NCBI RefSeq assembly: GCF_001005725.1
Contig: NZ_LBIC01000012.1
Coordinates: 1-64,000 of the forward strand
From: Sphingobium chungbukense
Lineage (GTDB): Bacteria; Pseudomonadota; Alphaproteobacteria; Sphingomonadales; Sphingomonadaceae
Direction of reading: 5' to 3'
Length of the DNA stretch: 64,000 bases
This document shows positions 47,552-56,500 of this stretch, piece by piece; within the stretch, counting starts at the first letter, position 1, and the number at the start of each line of letters is the position of its first letter. The notes under the pieces are model-generated. The model was not told the origin of the DNA, did no database searches, and was given only the letters and a program-made list of their open reading frames with translations. Made by a program: the position numbers and the translations under genes.

Positions 47552-49165
47552 ATGACCAGCTTCGCTTCACGGCTGCGCGCATTGGGTCGGGACTGGTCGG
47601 ACAATCCGTCGGCCATGCCCGACGCACGCAAGTTCCTGATCTTCGGGGTGATGGCCTTCGGGCAGTTCATGGCCCTGTTCGACATCCAGATTGTCTCCGC
47701 CTCGCTGAATGAGGTGCAGGCGGGCCTTGCGGCCGGTCCCGACGAGGTGAGCTGGGTGCAGACCGCCTATCTGATGGCGGAACTCGTCATGATCCCGCTC
47801 TCCGCCTATCTGGCGCGGGCGATGTCGACGCGCTGGCTGTTCGCCCTGTCGGCGGGACTGTTCACTGTCTCCAGCCTGCTGTGTGGTCTTGCCTGGAACA
47901 TCGAATCGATGATCGCCTTTCGCGCGATGCAGGGGTTTACGGGCGGGGCGATGGTGCCGCTGGTGTTCGCGGTGGGCTTCAGCATCTTTTCGGGGAAGCA
48001 GCGGGCGATGATTCCCGCGATCCTGGGTACGGTCGCGGTGATCGCGCCTACCGCCGGCCCCACGGCGGGCGGCCTCATCACCAACGCGTTCGACTGGCGC
48101 TGGCTGTTCTTCATCAACATCCTGCCCGGCATCGTCGTGACCAGCTTGTCGATCGTGGTGATCCGTGTGGACAAGGCCAGGCCGTCGCTGTTCCGCAGCA
48201 TCGACTGGAGCCATTTCACGGCCATGGCGATATTCCTCGCGGGCCTGGAATATGTGCTGGAGGAAGGGCCGCGCAAGGACTGGTTCGGCGAACCCGCGAT
48301 CGCCATTGCCGCCTGGCTGTCCTTCGTGGGCTTTGTCCTGTTCCTCGAGCGGGCCTTTTTCTCGACCAATCCGGTCGTGACGTTGCGCCCGTTCCGCAAG
48401 CCGATCTTCGCCTTCGCCTGCCTGTTCAATCTCGTCATCGGCTTCGGCATGTATGCGTCGGTCTATCTCGTGCCGGTCTATCTGGCGCGGGTGCGCGGTT
48501 ACGATTCGCTCCAGATCGGCACGACGGTGTTCGTGGTCGGTCTTGCCCAACTCATGAGCACTTTCATCGCCGCGACGCTCAGCCAGCGGATCGACATGCG
48601 CTGGATGATCACCGCGGGATTGAGCCTGTTCGCCGGCAGTCTCTGGCTGACCTCATCCATGACCAGCAACTGGGGTTTCTGGGAACTGGCGCTGCCCCAG
48701 GCCGTGCGCGGTCTTGCCCTCATGCTGTGCATCGTACCGAGCGTGAACATGGCGCTTTCCGCCTTTCCGCCCGCCGAACTGGGCGCGGCCTCGGGCCTGT
48801 TCAACCTGATGCGCAATCTGGGCGGCGCGGTCGGCATCGCGGTGGTCAACACCTGGTTGCAGGACAATGCCCGAACCGCCGTCGCGCGCATCGGCGAAGC
48901 CCTCGGCCATAATGGGCATGAGGCGGGCGAGACGCTGGCGGCGCTGACCGCCAGGATCGGCGCCGTGGTCCCCGATCCTGCACAGGCCGCCCTTACGGCA
49001 CAGGGCCTGATGGCGCGGGTCGTCGGCCGAGAGGCACTGACTCTCGCGTTCGACGATGTCTTCCGCATCATGGCCTGGATGTTCCTCGCCGCCCTGATCC
49101 TCGTCCCCTTCTGCCGCCAGGCGCCCGGCACCCAGCCACCGCCGTCCGAAGCGGCCGCCCATTGA
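47552..49165 (+). CDS. MFS exporter of the DHA2 (EmrB/QacA) family
   Basis: A 537-aa inner-membrane drug:H+ antiporter with 14 predicted helices. The motif A-like region SAYLARAMSTRWLFALSAG and motif C-like GFTGGAMVPLVFAVGFSIF and VIAPTAGPTAGGLIT are in the first half. The DHA2-type start is GVMAFGQFMALFDIQIVSASLNEVQAGL. The length is normal. With the HlyD adaptor and outer-membrane factor it makes a complete EmrAB-TolC-like pump; the drug specificity cannot be read from sequence. The stop overlaps the next gene by one base (TGATG). Confidence 0.92.
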   Translation: MTSFASRLRALGRDWSDNPSAMPDARKFLIFGVMAFGQFMALFDIQIVSASLNEVQAGLAAGPDEVSWVQTAYLMAELVMIPLSAYLARAMSTRWLFALSAGLFTVSSLLCGLAWNIESMIAFRAMQGFTGGAMVPLVFAVGFSIFSGKQRAMIPAILGTVAVIAPTAGPTAGGLITNAFDWRWLFFINILPGIVVTSLSIVVIRVDKARPSLFRSIDWSHFTAMAIFLAGLEYVLEEGPRKDWFGEPAIAIAAWLSFVGFVLFLERAFFSTNPVVTLRPFRKPIFAFACLFNLVIGFGMYASVYLVPVYLARVRGYDSLQIGTTVFVVGLAQLMSTFIAATLSQRIDMRWMITAGLSLFAGSLWLTSSMTSNWGFWELALPQAVRGLALMLCIVPSVNMALSAFPPAELGAASGLFNLMRNLGGAVGIAVVNTWLQDNARTAVARIGEALGHNGHEAGETLAALTARIGAVVPDPAQAALTAQGLMARVVGREALTLAFDDVFRIMAWMFLAALILVPFCRQAPGTQPPPSEAAAH

Positions 49166-50577
49166 TGGAGAAAATGATGCGCCTTGCCTCCCTGTTGTTG
49201 CTCACCACGGCCCTGTCGGCCTGCACAGTGGGACCGGATTATCAGCGCCCCGCTACGGTTCTGACTCCGACCTATGCCACGCCCGTCGCCACGCAGGCGG
49301 CGGACGCGACATGGTGGCATCGTTTCGACGATCCGCTGCTCGACCGCATCGTCGACAAGGTGCTGGCGCAAAATCTCGACATCGCCGCCGCCAGCGCCCG
49401 CATCGCGCAATCGCGAGCGGCGGCGAAGGCGGCGGGCGCGGCGCTCTTGCCCGCGATCGGCGCGGCCGGATCAGCGAGCAGCGCTAGCCAGTCGCTGCAT
49501 TCGCCCTTCGGCGCGGCGGCGAACCAGCTCGGTTTCCCGCGCGGCTATGAGCTTTATGAGCTGGGCGCGCAGGCAAGTTGGGAAATAGACCTGTTCGGCG
49601 GCCTCGCTCGGCAGCGTCAGGCGGCGGTTGCGGGCTTGCAGGCCAGCACCGCCGATGAAGCCGCCGTGCGGCTCAGCGTGGTGGCGGAAACGGTCGACGC
49701 CTATCTGCAACTGCGCGGGCTGCAGGCGCGGCTCGATGTTGCGGAAAGGCAGCTTGCGGTGCAACGCGCGCTCACGGATCTCATCCGGCAACGGGTGGTC
49801 CAGGGCCTATCCGCCGACCGCGACCTCAACCGCGCCATGGGCGATGCCGAGGGGGTAGAGGCCTCGCTCGTGCCCTTGCGCATGGCGATAGCGGGACAGG
49901 TCAACCGGCTCGACGTGCTGATGGGGCAACAGGCCGGCAGTGGCCGTGCCGATCTGTTTTCCGCCACGCCGATCCCGGCGGCTATCATCCCCACCGGCAG
50001 TGCCAATCCGGCTGATTTGATGCGCCGCCGCCCGGACGTGGTCGCTGCGGAACGCCGAGTCGCTGCCGCCAATGCGCGCATCGGCGCGGCCTTGGCGGAC
50101 TATTACCCCAAATTGTCGCTCGGCGGTCTGCTTGGCTTCGCCAGCGTGGGTACGGCAGCTTTGTTCGCGGGCGACGCAGTGCAGGCATCGGGCGGCCTTG
50201 GCCTGCGCTGGCGGTTGTTCGATTTTGGTCGTGTCGATGCCGAGGTTGCCGGAGCGCGGGGCGGGGAGGCGGAGGCGCTGGCGCTCTATCGCTCCACTGT
50301 CCTCCATGCGACGGAGGATGTGGAAAACGCCTTCGTCCGTCTTGCCGAGGGCCGCAATGAGGTCACGACCTTGGAACGGCAGGTCGCCGTGCTCCGTCAG
50401 GCGCGCGCCCAGGCGCAATCGGCCTATGAAAGCGGAGCGGTTGCGCTGATCGAGCTGTTGGATGCAGATAGGATGCTGCTTGCGGCGTCGGATCGTCTTG
50501 TAGAGGCACGCGCCGGGGAAGCGCGCGCCTCGGTGGCGGCGATCCGGGCATTGGGCGGTGGTTATCAGGAGGTTTGA
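49165..50577 (+). CDS. Outer-membrane efflux lipoprotein (NodT/OprM-like)
   Basis: About 470 aa. A lipoprotein signal ends LSACTVGPDYQRP (lipidated Cys near residue 20). Two OEP repeats follow, with the coiled-coil helices of TolC-like channels (DIAAASARIAQSRAAAKAAGAAL, NLMRRRPDVV-type ADLMRRRPDVVAAERRVAAANARIG). It is the exit duct of the tripartite pump. The ATG that overlaps the MFS stop is listed; ATG at 49177 has the best-spaced GGAG and may be the real start, and would still give a complete signal. Confidence 0.9.
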   Translation: MEKMMRLASLLLLTTALSACTVGPDYQRPATVLTPTYATPVATQAADATWWHRFDDPLLDRIVDKVLAQNLDIAAASARIAQSRAAAKAAGAALLPAIGAAGSASSASQSLHSPFGAAANQLGFPRGYELYELGAQASWEIDLFGGLARQRQAAVAGLQASTADEAAVRLSVVAETVDAYLQLRGLQARLDVAERQLAVQRALTDLIRQRVVQGLSADRDLNRAMGDAEGVEASLVPLRMAIAGQVNRLDVLMGQQAGSGRADLFSATPIPAAIIPTGSANPADLMRRRPDVVAAERRVAAANARIGAALADYYPKLSLGGLLGFASVGTAALFAGDAVQASGGLGLRWRLFDFGRVDAEVAGARGGEAEALALYRSTVLHATEDVENAFVRLAEGRNEVTTLERQVAVLRQARAQAQSAYESGAVALIELLDADRMLLAASDRLVEARAGEARASVAAIRALGGGYQEV

Positions 50578-50583
50578 ACGGCG

Positions 50584-51159
50584 ATGGCCGACAAGAGCGC
50601 GCATAAGGCAAAGACACGGGCCCGTATTCTGGAAGAAGCGGCTGGAGCGATCCGCACCGGCGGAACCCAGGGGATCAGCGTCGCCGACCTGATGAAGCGG
50701 GCTGGCCTGACCCATGGCGGCTTCTATGCTCATTTCGCATCACGCGACGATCTGGTCGCGCACGCCGTCGGTCGCACGTTCGAGGATAGCTCGATGATGC
50801 TCGCCCATTTCCTGGACGGAGAACCCGACCTTGCCGGATTGATCGACTTCTATCTGTCGGAAGGTGCCTATCGACGTGTCGAGAAGGGGTGCCCGCTGCC
50901 GGGTCTGGCGGGCGAGGCGGGGCGGATGCCCACACCCGCACGGGAACGTTTCGAGGCGGGCGTGAAGCGTTTCCGCGACCGGATGTCGGCGGCACTGGCG
51001 ACCATGGGCAAGACCGACAGCGAAGAACTGGCCAGTTCCGTGCTGGCGGAGATGGTCGGGGCGATGACGCTGGCGCGATCCATGCTGGACGATCAAGCGG
51101 CCTTCGCCTTCCTCGACGCTTCGCGCAGCCGCATTAAGGCGCGGCTCGGCCTGGAGTGA
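50584..51159 (+). CDS. TetR-family transcriptional regulator
   Basis: A 191-aa repressor-type protein. The N-terminal helix-turn-helix is at about 10-60 (TRARILEEAAGAIRTGGTQGISVADLMKRAGLTHGGFYAHFASRDDL). The C-terminal ligand-binding and dimerisation domain has a Cys in RVEKGCPLPGLA. The VADLMKRAGLTHGGFYAHFASRDDLVAHA type resembles NemR/AcrR-like regulators of electrophile and drug response. It follows the OEP gene by six bases and presumably controls the divergent promoter of this efflux cassette. Confidence 0.88.
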   Translation: MADKSAHKAKTRARILEEAAGAIRTGGTQGISVADLMKRAGLTHGGFYAHFASRDDLVAHAVGRTFEDSSMMLAHFLDGEPDLAGLIDFYLSEGAYRRVEKGCPLPGLAGEAGRMPTPARERFEAGVKRFRDRMSAALATMGKTDSEELASSVLAEMVGAMTLARSMLDDQAAFAFLDASRSRIKARLGLE

Positions 51160-51192
51160 TTCCCAGCGCGAAACCGGTTGTCGGAATGTGGA

Positions 51193-51287
51193 GGAAGTGG
51201 CTCCCCGAGTAGGATTCGAACCTACGGCCATTCGATTAACAGTCGAATGCTCTACCGCTGAGCTATCGGGGAGCAACCCGGCTTCCG
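51193..51287. repeat. 95-bp direct repeat, copy 2 (contains tRNA-Asn)
   Basis: Identical over 95 bp to 45245-45339, in the same orientation, 5948 bp away. The repeat pair brackets the efflux cassette exactly, from the SDR gene to the TetR gene. Just before it lies a short fragment resembling the AAACCGGTT dispersed repeat. Confidence 0.9.
51198..51272 (-). tRNA. tRNA-Asn(GTT), copy 2
   Basis: Identical to copy 1 in all 75 bases, including encoded CCA and anticodon GTT (plus-strand AAC at 51238-51240). Confidence 0.95.
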
Positions 51288-51350
51288 TCGGGCAGGCCGC
51301 GCCTATAGCAGCGGCTTTCCGATCATGGCAAGCGCCAAATGTCGGAAAAA

Positions 51351-52127
51351 TTACGCGATGAACTGTTCCGCCGCAATCCGGTCGTCCAGCGTATGTTCGG
51401 GGTCGAACAGTAGCGTCAGTGGCGTCGCGCGGTCGATCTTCACCTCGACCTGCGCGATGTCGCGAACTTCGCGCTGGTCAGCCACGGCGCTGACCGGGCG
51501 CTTCACCGGATCGAGGATGGTGAACTGGATCGCGGTATTCTCCGGCAGGATCGCGCCGCGCCAGCGTCGGGGACGGAAGGGGCTGATCGGCGTCAGCGCC
51601 ACCAGCGCCGACCCCAGCGGCAGGATCGGCCCATGCGCTGACAGATTATAGGCCGTCGATCCGGCCGGCGTCGCCACCAGCACGCCGTCGCACACCAGTT
51701 CGGGCAACACGGTCCGGTCGTTGACCTTCACCTCCAGCTTGGCGGTCTGGCGGGTCTCGCGCAGCAGCGACACCTCGTTGATCGCCGGAATGGAGAAGCG
51801 CTCGCCATCCACCGTATCGACGGTCATGCGCAGCGGATTGACCTTGAACGGCTTGGCGGCCTCGATCCGCTGCTCCAGCCGTTCCAGCCGCCATTCGTTC
51901 ATCAAAAATCCGACCGTGCCCAGGTTCATGCCGAACACCGGCAGGATCTTGCGCCCTTCCAGCATGGAGTGCAGCGTCTGGAGCATGAAGCCGTCGCCGC
52001 CCAGCGCAATGATCATGTCGGCCTGTTCCACCGGCACGAAATCATAGGCAGCGCGCAGCCTTTCCTCCGCCGCCTTGGCGGCCGGAGTGGGGGAGGCGAC
52101 CAGAGCGCGCCGAACCTCGTGCGTCAT
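51351..52127 (-). CDS. nadK: NAD kinase
   Basis: A 258-aa enzyme that phosphorylates NAD to NADP. The family motifs are present: GGDGFML (about 43-49), GMNLGTVGFLMNEW, AINEVSLLRET (Asn/Glu for substrate) and TPAGSTAYNLSAHGPILPLGS (about 152-172). The length is typical of the short alphaproteobacterial form. It is translationally coupled to moaA upstream by an ATGA overlap. It lies about 80 bp from the second tRNA-Asn. Confidence 0.93.
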   Translation of the reverse strand: MTHEVRRALVASPTPAAKAAEERLRAAYDFVPVEQADMIIALGGDGFMLQTLHSMLEGRKILPVFGMNLGTVGFLMNEWRLERLEQRIEAAKPFKVNPLRMTVDTVDGERFSIPAINEVSLLRETRQTAKLEVKVNDRTVLPELVCDGVLVATPAGSTAYNLSAHGPILPLGSALVALTPISPFRPRRWRGAILPENTAIQFTILDPVKRPVSAVADQREVRDIAQVEVKIDRATPLTLLFDPEHTLDDRIAAEQFIA

Positions 52128-53152
52128 CCGCCAGTCACGCTCATGTGGCGCCGCACCGCCGCCGGCGGCGCGTCCGCCCCGATGCGGAAATCATGTCTTG
52201 CAGGTTTCAGCCGCAGGGCGCGGTCGATCAGCGGTTCCACCGCGTCCAGCCCGCCTTCACGGAAGGCGGTCTTCAGGTCGACATGGTCCTCATGGCCCAG
52301 GCACATGAAGATCTTGCCCTCGCAGGTCATGCGCATGCGGTTGCAGTCCGCGCAGAAATTGTTGGTAAGTGGCGTGATCAGCCCCAGCCGCGCCGTCATC
52401 CCCTCGACCGCATGGTAGCGCGCCGGTCCCCCTGTGCGATGCGAGAGCGGGGTCAGCATGTGATGTCGCCAGATGGAGTCGGCCACCTGCGTCAGCGGCA
52501 GATAATGGTCGGTTCGATCCTCCCCTGTCTCGCCCAGCGGCATCGTCTCGATCAGCGTCAGGTCGAAACCTTCGCCGTTGCACCAATGCAGCATCGGCAG
52601 GATCTCATCCTCGTTGATCCCTTTGAGCGCCACCATATTGATCTTGACGGACAGACCCGCATCCCGCGCCGCATTCAGCCCGTCAACGACGGTCCGGACA
52701 TCGCCGCCCCGCGTTACATGGGCGAAGCGATCGGGATCGCGGCTGTCCAGGCTGACATTGATCCGCCGGACGCCCGCATCGGCCAATGCCTGCGCATGCT
52801 GTGCCAGCCGCGTGCCGTTGGTGGTCAGCGTCACCTCGTCCAGTCCGCCGCCCAGATGCCGGCCGATCCGTCGCACCAGATCGACGATATCCCGCCGCAC
52901 CAGCGGTTCCCCACCCGTCAACCTGATCCGGCGCACGCCCCGCGCGATGAAGAGGTCGGCCAACAGCGCGATCTCCTCCAGTGTCAGCACCTGGTTCTTC
53001 GGCAGGAATTGCATCCGCTCCGCCATGCAATAGCGGCAGCGCAGGTCGCAGCGGTCCGTCACCGAAATCCGCAAATAGCTGATCCGGCGGCCGAGTGCGT
53101 CGGTCATCGCCCTGCGCCCCGGATCGACCTTGCCCTTATCGACCGTCTCCAT
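52124..53152 (-). CDS. moaA: GTP 3',8-cyclase (molybdenum cofactor biosynthesis)
   Basis: A 342-aa radical-SAM enzyme starting molybdopterin synthesis. The N-terminal cluster motif is SVTDRCDLRCRYCMAERM. The C-terminal cluster Cys are in NFCADCNRMRMTCEGKIFMC, and the protein ends in the Gly-Gly (SVTGG) needed by MoaA. The ATG at 53152 with AGGAAAA is listed; an internal ATG 15 codons later gives a shorter, commoner N-terminus. It runs into nadK. Other moa genes are not in this window. Confidence 0.92.
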   Translation of the reverse strand: METVDKGKVDPGRRAMTDALGRRISYLRISVTDRCDLRCRYCMAERMQFLPKNQVLTLEEIALLADLFIARGVRRIRLTGGEPLVRRDIVDLVRRIGRHLGGGLDEVTLTTNGTRLAQHAQALADAGVRRINVSLDSRDPDRFAHVTRGGDVRTVVDGLNAARDAGLSVKINMVALKGINEDEILPMLHWCNGEGFDLTLIETMPLGETGEDRTDHYLPLTQVADSIWRHHMLTPLSHRTGGPARYHAVEGMTARLGLITPLTNNFCADCNRMRMTCEGKIFMCLGHEDHVDLKTAFREGGLDAVEPLIDRALRLKPARHDFRIGADAPPAAVRRHMSVTGG

Positions 53153-53246
53153 TTTTCCTAGCTAGGCGATGGGCATGCACGGTGCAAGTGCCACCGGTTG
53201 CAGCAACGTGAACAGGTCGGTAACCGATAGAGGGTAGGAAGGGGCG

Positions 53247-55283
53247 ATGGACCGTCCCAAGGAGCATCATGTGAGCGGTGAAACCGCATTGGACGGACAA
53301 CGCAGCCTTTTCATCCTGTCGCCGGGCGATCGCGACGGCCTGTCGCAGGCGGTGCGGCAGGCCGGCTGGCGCGTCATCGCGGCCCGGCGCGCGACGGACG
53401 CCGCGCAACGTTTCCTGCACAGCGATGCCCAGATCGCGCTGGTCGACATGCGCGGCGTGCGGGATGGCGACACCGGGCTGATCGCATCGCTGATCGCGGC
53501 GGTCGATGCCGGGGGCGGGGCGCTCATCGCGCTGGTCGATGAGCGGGACCTGGCGAAAGTGCCGCTGCTGCTGGAGGCAGGGGCCACCCATTATTGCACC
53601 GCACCCTTTTCGCAGGAGGCGATGCGCGCCACCCTCATTTCCGCGCAGCGGCTCGTCGACCGGCTGGTCGGCGGGGTGACGCACAGCCGCCGTGCCCAGC
53701 GCATCCGGCGGGGCGATGCGCTGTTCTGGGAAAGGGAAGGGGCAGGCATCCGTCTCAGCGATAATCTCGCGCGCCATCTCGGTCTGGATAGTCTGCATAT
53801 CAGCCCGGCGGGCTTCATCCGCCGCTTGCCCCGGGCGGAACGCCGCTCCGTCATCGCGGCGCTGCGCGGCATGATGCGCACCGGCCGTCCGGAAGCCTTT
53901 GCCCACGCAGCCCTGAGCCGTCCCGGCGACCGGCTGGTTCATCATCTGCGCCTGATCGACGGCGTGGTGGCGGCCGACGTGGAGTGGCTGTCCGATGCCC
54001 ATGGCCATGACGCGACCGGCCGCGACGACCTGACCGGTCTGCGCTCGCGTCAGGCTGCGCTCGACTGGCTCGACCGGCGCAAGGGGCTGGCGACCACCGT
54101 CCTGCTGCTGTCGATCAGCCAGTTCGACCGGATGAATGCGGCCTATGGACAAGTGGTCGGTGACGCGTTGCTGGGTCGCATCGCCCGCCGGATCGAGCGC
54201 ATGACCGTCGACATGGCGGTAGGCGGCATCGCCGCGCGCATCGCGGGCACGGAGTTCCTCATCGGCCTGACCGGTGAGGCTGCGACCGCTGATCGCGCCA
54301 CCTTCCTGGCGCGGCAGTTGATCGGGGCCATCGGCCGCCCGTTCAGCGCGGGCGACCATCTGATCCGTCTCACCGCTCGCTGCGGCATCGCCCAGTCGCG
54401 CCCCGACGACGACGCTACCAATCTCATCCGCCGCGCGGGAACTGCCCTGGCCGATGCGCGGCGGGGTGGGGGAGAGGGTATCCGCATCTTCTCCGCCGAA
54501 AGGCGCAGCCGCCAGGTCGACGCGGACCAGCTCGAAACCGACCTGCGCCTGGCGCTTCACCGGGGCGAGATCGGCATATTGTTCCAGCCCCAATATCCGG
54601 TGGGCGGCGAACATATGACCGGGGTGGAGGCGCTCGCCCGCTGGAATCATCCGCAATATGGGGCGCTCGGGGCGGGCATCTTGTTCGCGACGGCGGAACG
54701 TTCCGATTACATGCTCCCGCTTTCGGCGCATATCCAGGCCGAAGCCTTGCGTCAGGCGGCGAACTGGCCGCGCGCGCTGTCGCATCTGCGCCTTTCGCTC
54801 AACGTCACGGCGGAGGACATCGCCCAGCCCGGCTTCATGCCGCAATTCCTGAACCTGGTGGACACCAGCGGCTTTCCGCGATCGCGCCTGACGGTCGAGA
54901 TCACCGAAAGCGGCCTGATCGAGGATGTCGACAATGCCACGGCGCTTCTCACAGCGCTGCGCGCAGAGGGGCTGGCGGTGGCGGTGGACGATTTCGGCAC
55001 CGGCTATTCCAGCCTTGCCTATCTGAAGAGCCTGCCGCTCGATTATCTCAAGATCGACAGCGGCCTGGCGCAGGACATCGCCGGAACCGCGCGCGACCGC
55101 ATCATCGTGCGCGGCGTCATCCACATGGCGAAGTCGCTGGGCCTCAGCGTCATCGCGGAGGGGGTGGAGACCGAACAGCAGCTCGATCTCCTCGCCCGCG
55201 AGGGCTGCGACTATTATCAGGGCTTCCTGCGCTCCGCAGGCGTCTCTTCCGCCGACCTGGTGACCCTGGCGCTAAAGGCTTAG
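53247..55283 (+). CDS. Response-regulator-like GGDEF/EAL protein, probable c-di-GMP phosphodiesterase
   Basis: A 678-aa cytoplasmic protein. An N-terminal REC-like fold covers about 20-125 (IALVDMR with the likely acceptor Asp; LIALVDERDLAKVPLLLEAGATHY). A middle region is followed by a GGDEF domain at about 250-400, whose signature reads AGTEF instead of GGDEF, so cyclase activity is doubtful. The EAL domain (about 420-670) keeps GVEALARW, LNVTAED, VEITES, VDDFGTGYSSLAYLKSLPLDYLKID and AEGVETEQQ. An active phosphodiesterase is expected, with the degenerate GGDEF possibly binding GTP. Its end overlaps the convergent porin gene by 12 bases. Confidence 0.87.
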   Translation: MDRPKEHHVSGETALDGQRSLFILSPGDRDGLSQAVRQAGWRVIAARRATDAAQRFLHSDAQIALVDMRGVRDGDTGLIASLIAAVDAGGGALIALVDERDLAKVPLLLEAGATHYCTAPFSQEAMRATLISAQRLVDRLVGGVTHSRRAQRIRRGDALFWEREGAGIRLSDNLARHLGLDSLHISPAGFIRRLPRAERRSVIAALRGMMRTGRPEAFAHAALSRPGDRLVHHLRLIDGVVAADVEWLSDAHGHDATGRDDLTGLRSRQAALDWLDRRKGLATTVLLLSISQFDRMNAAYGQVVGDALLGRIARRIERMTVDMAVGGIAARIAGTEFLIGLTGEAATADRATFLARQLIGAIGRPFSAGDHLIRLTARCGIAQSRPDDDATNLIRRAGTALADARRGGGEGIRIFSAERRSRQVDADQLETDLRLALHRGEIGILFQPQYPVGGEHMTGVEALARWNHPQYGALGAGILFATAERSDYMLPLSAHIQAEALRQAANWPRALSHLRLSLNVTAEDIAQPGFMPQFLNLVDTSGFPRSRLTVEITESGLIEDVDNATALLTALRAEGLAVAVDDFGTGYSSLAYLKSLPLDYLKIDSGLAQDIAGTARDRIIVRGVIHMAKSLGLSVIAEGVETEQQLDLLAREGCDYYQGFLRSAGVSSADLVTLALKA

Positions 55284-56018
55284 GCCCACCCGACCGATCA
55301 GGCTTGCCCCGGCATGGCGGCTGCCCGGCCCGTCAATGCTGCTATTGGCGTAGCGCAACCCGACGAACCAACGGTCCATCAGATAGTCGACATTGATCCC
55401 ATGGTCCCAATAGGTCCCTTCCGGTCGCAGCCGTGCCGCTTGGACGGGATCGCGGACCTCGCCTGAAGACCGTCCGATCCGCGCCGAAAGGGTAAGAGGC
55501 GTCCCCGGCAGGCCCGTCGCCACCGTCGCCGAGAGATAGAGATTATCCCCTCCTAACGACGATTGCCGGGGCGCATAGCTTGCGTTCAGATCGACGCTGG
55601 CCGGCCCGATCAGGAATCCCGCCCCCGCGCCGATTTCGCCATAGCCCTGCCCCGAAGCCCCCGGAAACAGATGATAGCGTCCCTCGGCGGACAGCCGCCA
55701 CCCGCCGATCTGCCGCACATGGGCTGCGCCCAGATCAAGCACGGCGTCAGCCCCGCCATGCCGCTCGTCGCCCCATAGCGATACGGCCGTGCCTTCCAGG
55801 CTCAGACCCTCCGCCACGGGCACGGACAGCGTGCCGCGCAGCACCGGATCGCCATCGCTCCAACTGAGCCCACGGCGCCGCTCTTCGCTTGCGATCTCGA
55901 CCGTCGCCGAAACGCCGTCCGCATATTGCGCGAAGGCCGGACCGGCGCTGGCGCAACCCATCAGGGTGCACGCCAGCGCTATCCGCTTTTCAGTTCGAGG
56001 CAAGTTTGCGTACGGCAT
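55272..56018 (-). CDS. TorF-family putative porin
   Basis: A 248-aa outer-membrane beta-barrel candidate. It has a signal peptide ending near PAFAQ (residue 31), a segment SEERRRGLSWSDGDPVLRGTLSVP typical of TIGR02001 (TorF) proteins, alternating strands, and ends with RVGLSL, a barrel-like C-terminus. No good ribosome site was found before the chosen ATG. The gene's start overlaps the end of the upstream secreted protein gene by 29 bases, so translation may depend on it. Confidence 0.72.
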   Translation of the reverse strand: MPYANLPRTEKRIALACTLMGCASAGPAFAQYADGVSATVEIASEERRRGLSWSDGDPVLRGTLSVPVAEGLSLEGTAVSLWGDERHGGADAVLDLGAAHVRQIGGWRLSAEGRYHLFPGASGQGYGEIGAGAGFLIGPASVDLNASYAPRQSSLGGDNLYLSATVATGLPGTPLTLSARIGRSSGEVRDPVQAARLRPEGTYWDHGINVDYLMDRWFVGLRYANSSIDGPGSRHAGASLIGRVGLSL

Positions 56019-56400
56019 CGAGTTCGGCCAGCAACGGCGCCCGGTCCGCCTCGGCAACCGCGATCAGATGGTCGCGAATCCTGCCTTCATGCTGGGCCAG
56101 ATTGCGCTCGCCCGACTGGCGGCCCGGCGTGCAAGCGCCATGCTCGCTGCCCGAAAACTGCTTGTCGCTGGAAATCGTGCGGCTGAGCGCAGGGCCATGG
56201 CTCAGCGCCCGGTCGACGACGATCGTCGCTGTCCACTGGCAACGTTGCATATCCATCCGGTTCGGGGTTTTCGCGCCGACGGTCTTCGTCCGGAATTCGG
56301 GACGGGCGGTATAGCTTGCCTGCACCGGGGTTCCGCCATGGTCGATCTGAACGGTATGCGTGGCGGCAGCGGCCGCCATCGCGATAAGGGTCAAACTCAT
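55990..56400 (-). CDS. Secreted protein of unknown function
   Basis: A 136-aa protein with a short signal peptide (MSLTLIAMAAAAATH). Features are VQIDHGGTPVQASYTARPEFRTKTVGAKTPNRMDMQRCQWTATIVVDR in the middle and a helical tail HEGRIRDHLIAVAEADRAPLLAELDAVRKL. Two cysteines (RCQW, GACTPG) could form a disulfide. I do not recognise the family. It leads a two-gene unit with the porin, overlapping it by 29 bases. Confidence 0.6.
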   Translation of the reverse strand: MSLTLIAMAAAAATHTVQIDHGGTPVQASYTARPEFRTKTVGAKTPNRMDMQRCQWTATIVVDRALSHGPALSRTISSDKQFSGSEHGACTPGRQSGERNLAQHEGRIRDHLIAVAEADRAPLLAELDAVRKLASN

Positions 56401-56500
56401 ATCAATTCTCCTGCTCGATGCCGGACTTTGTCGCCGGTCATCGATGCAGGATTTAGGTTCCGACTGTTGCTGGCTCTTGTCTGCGCCATGACAAAGGGTG

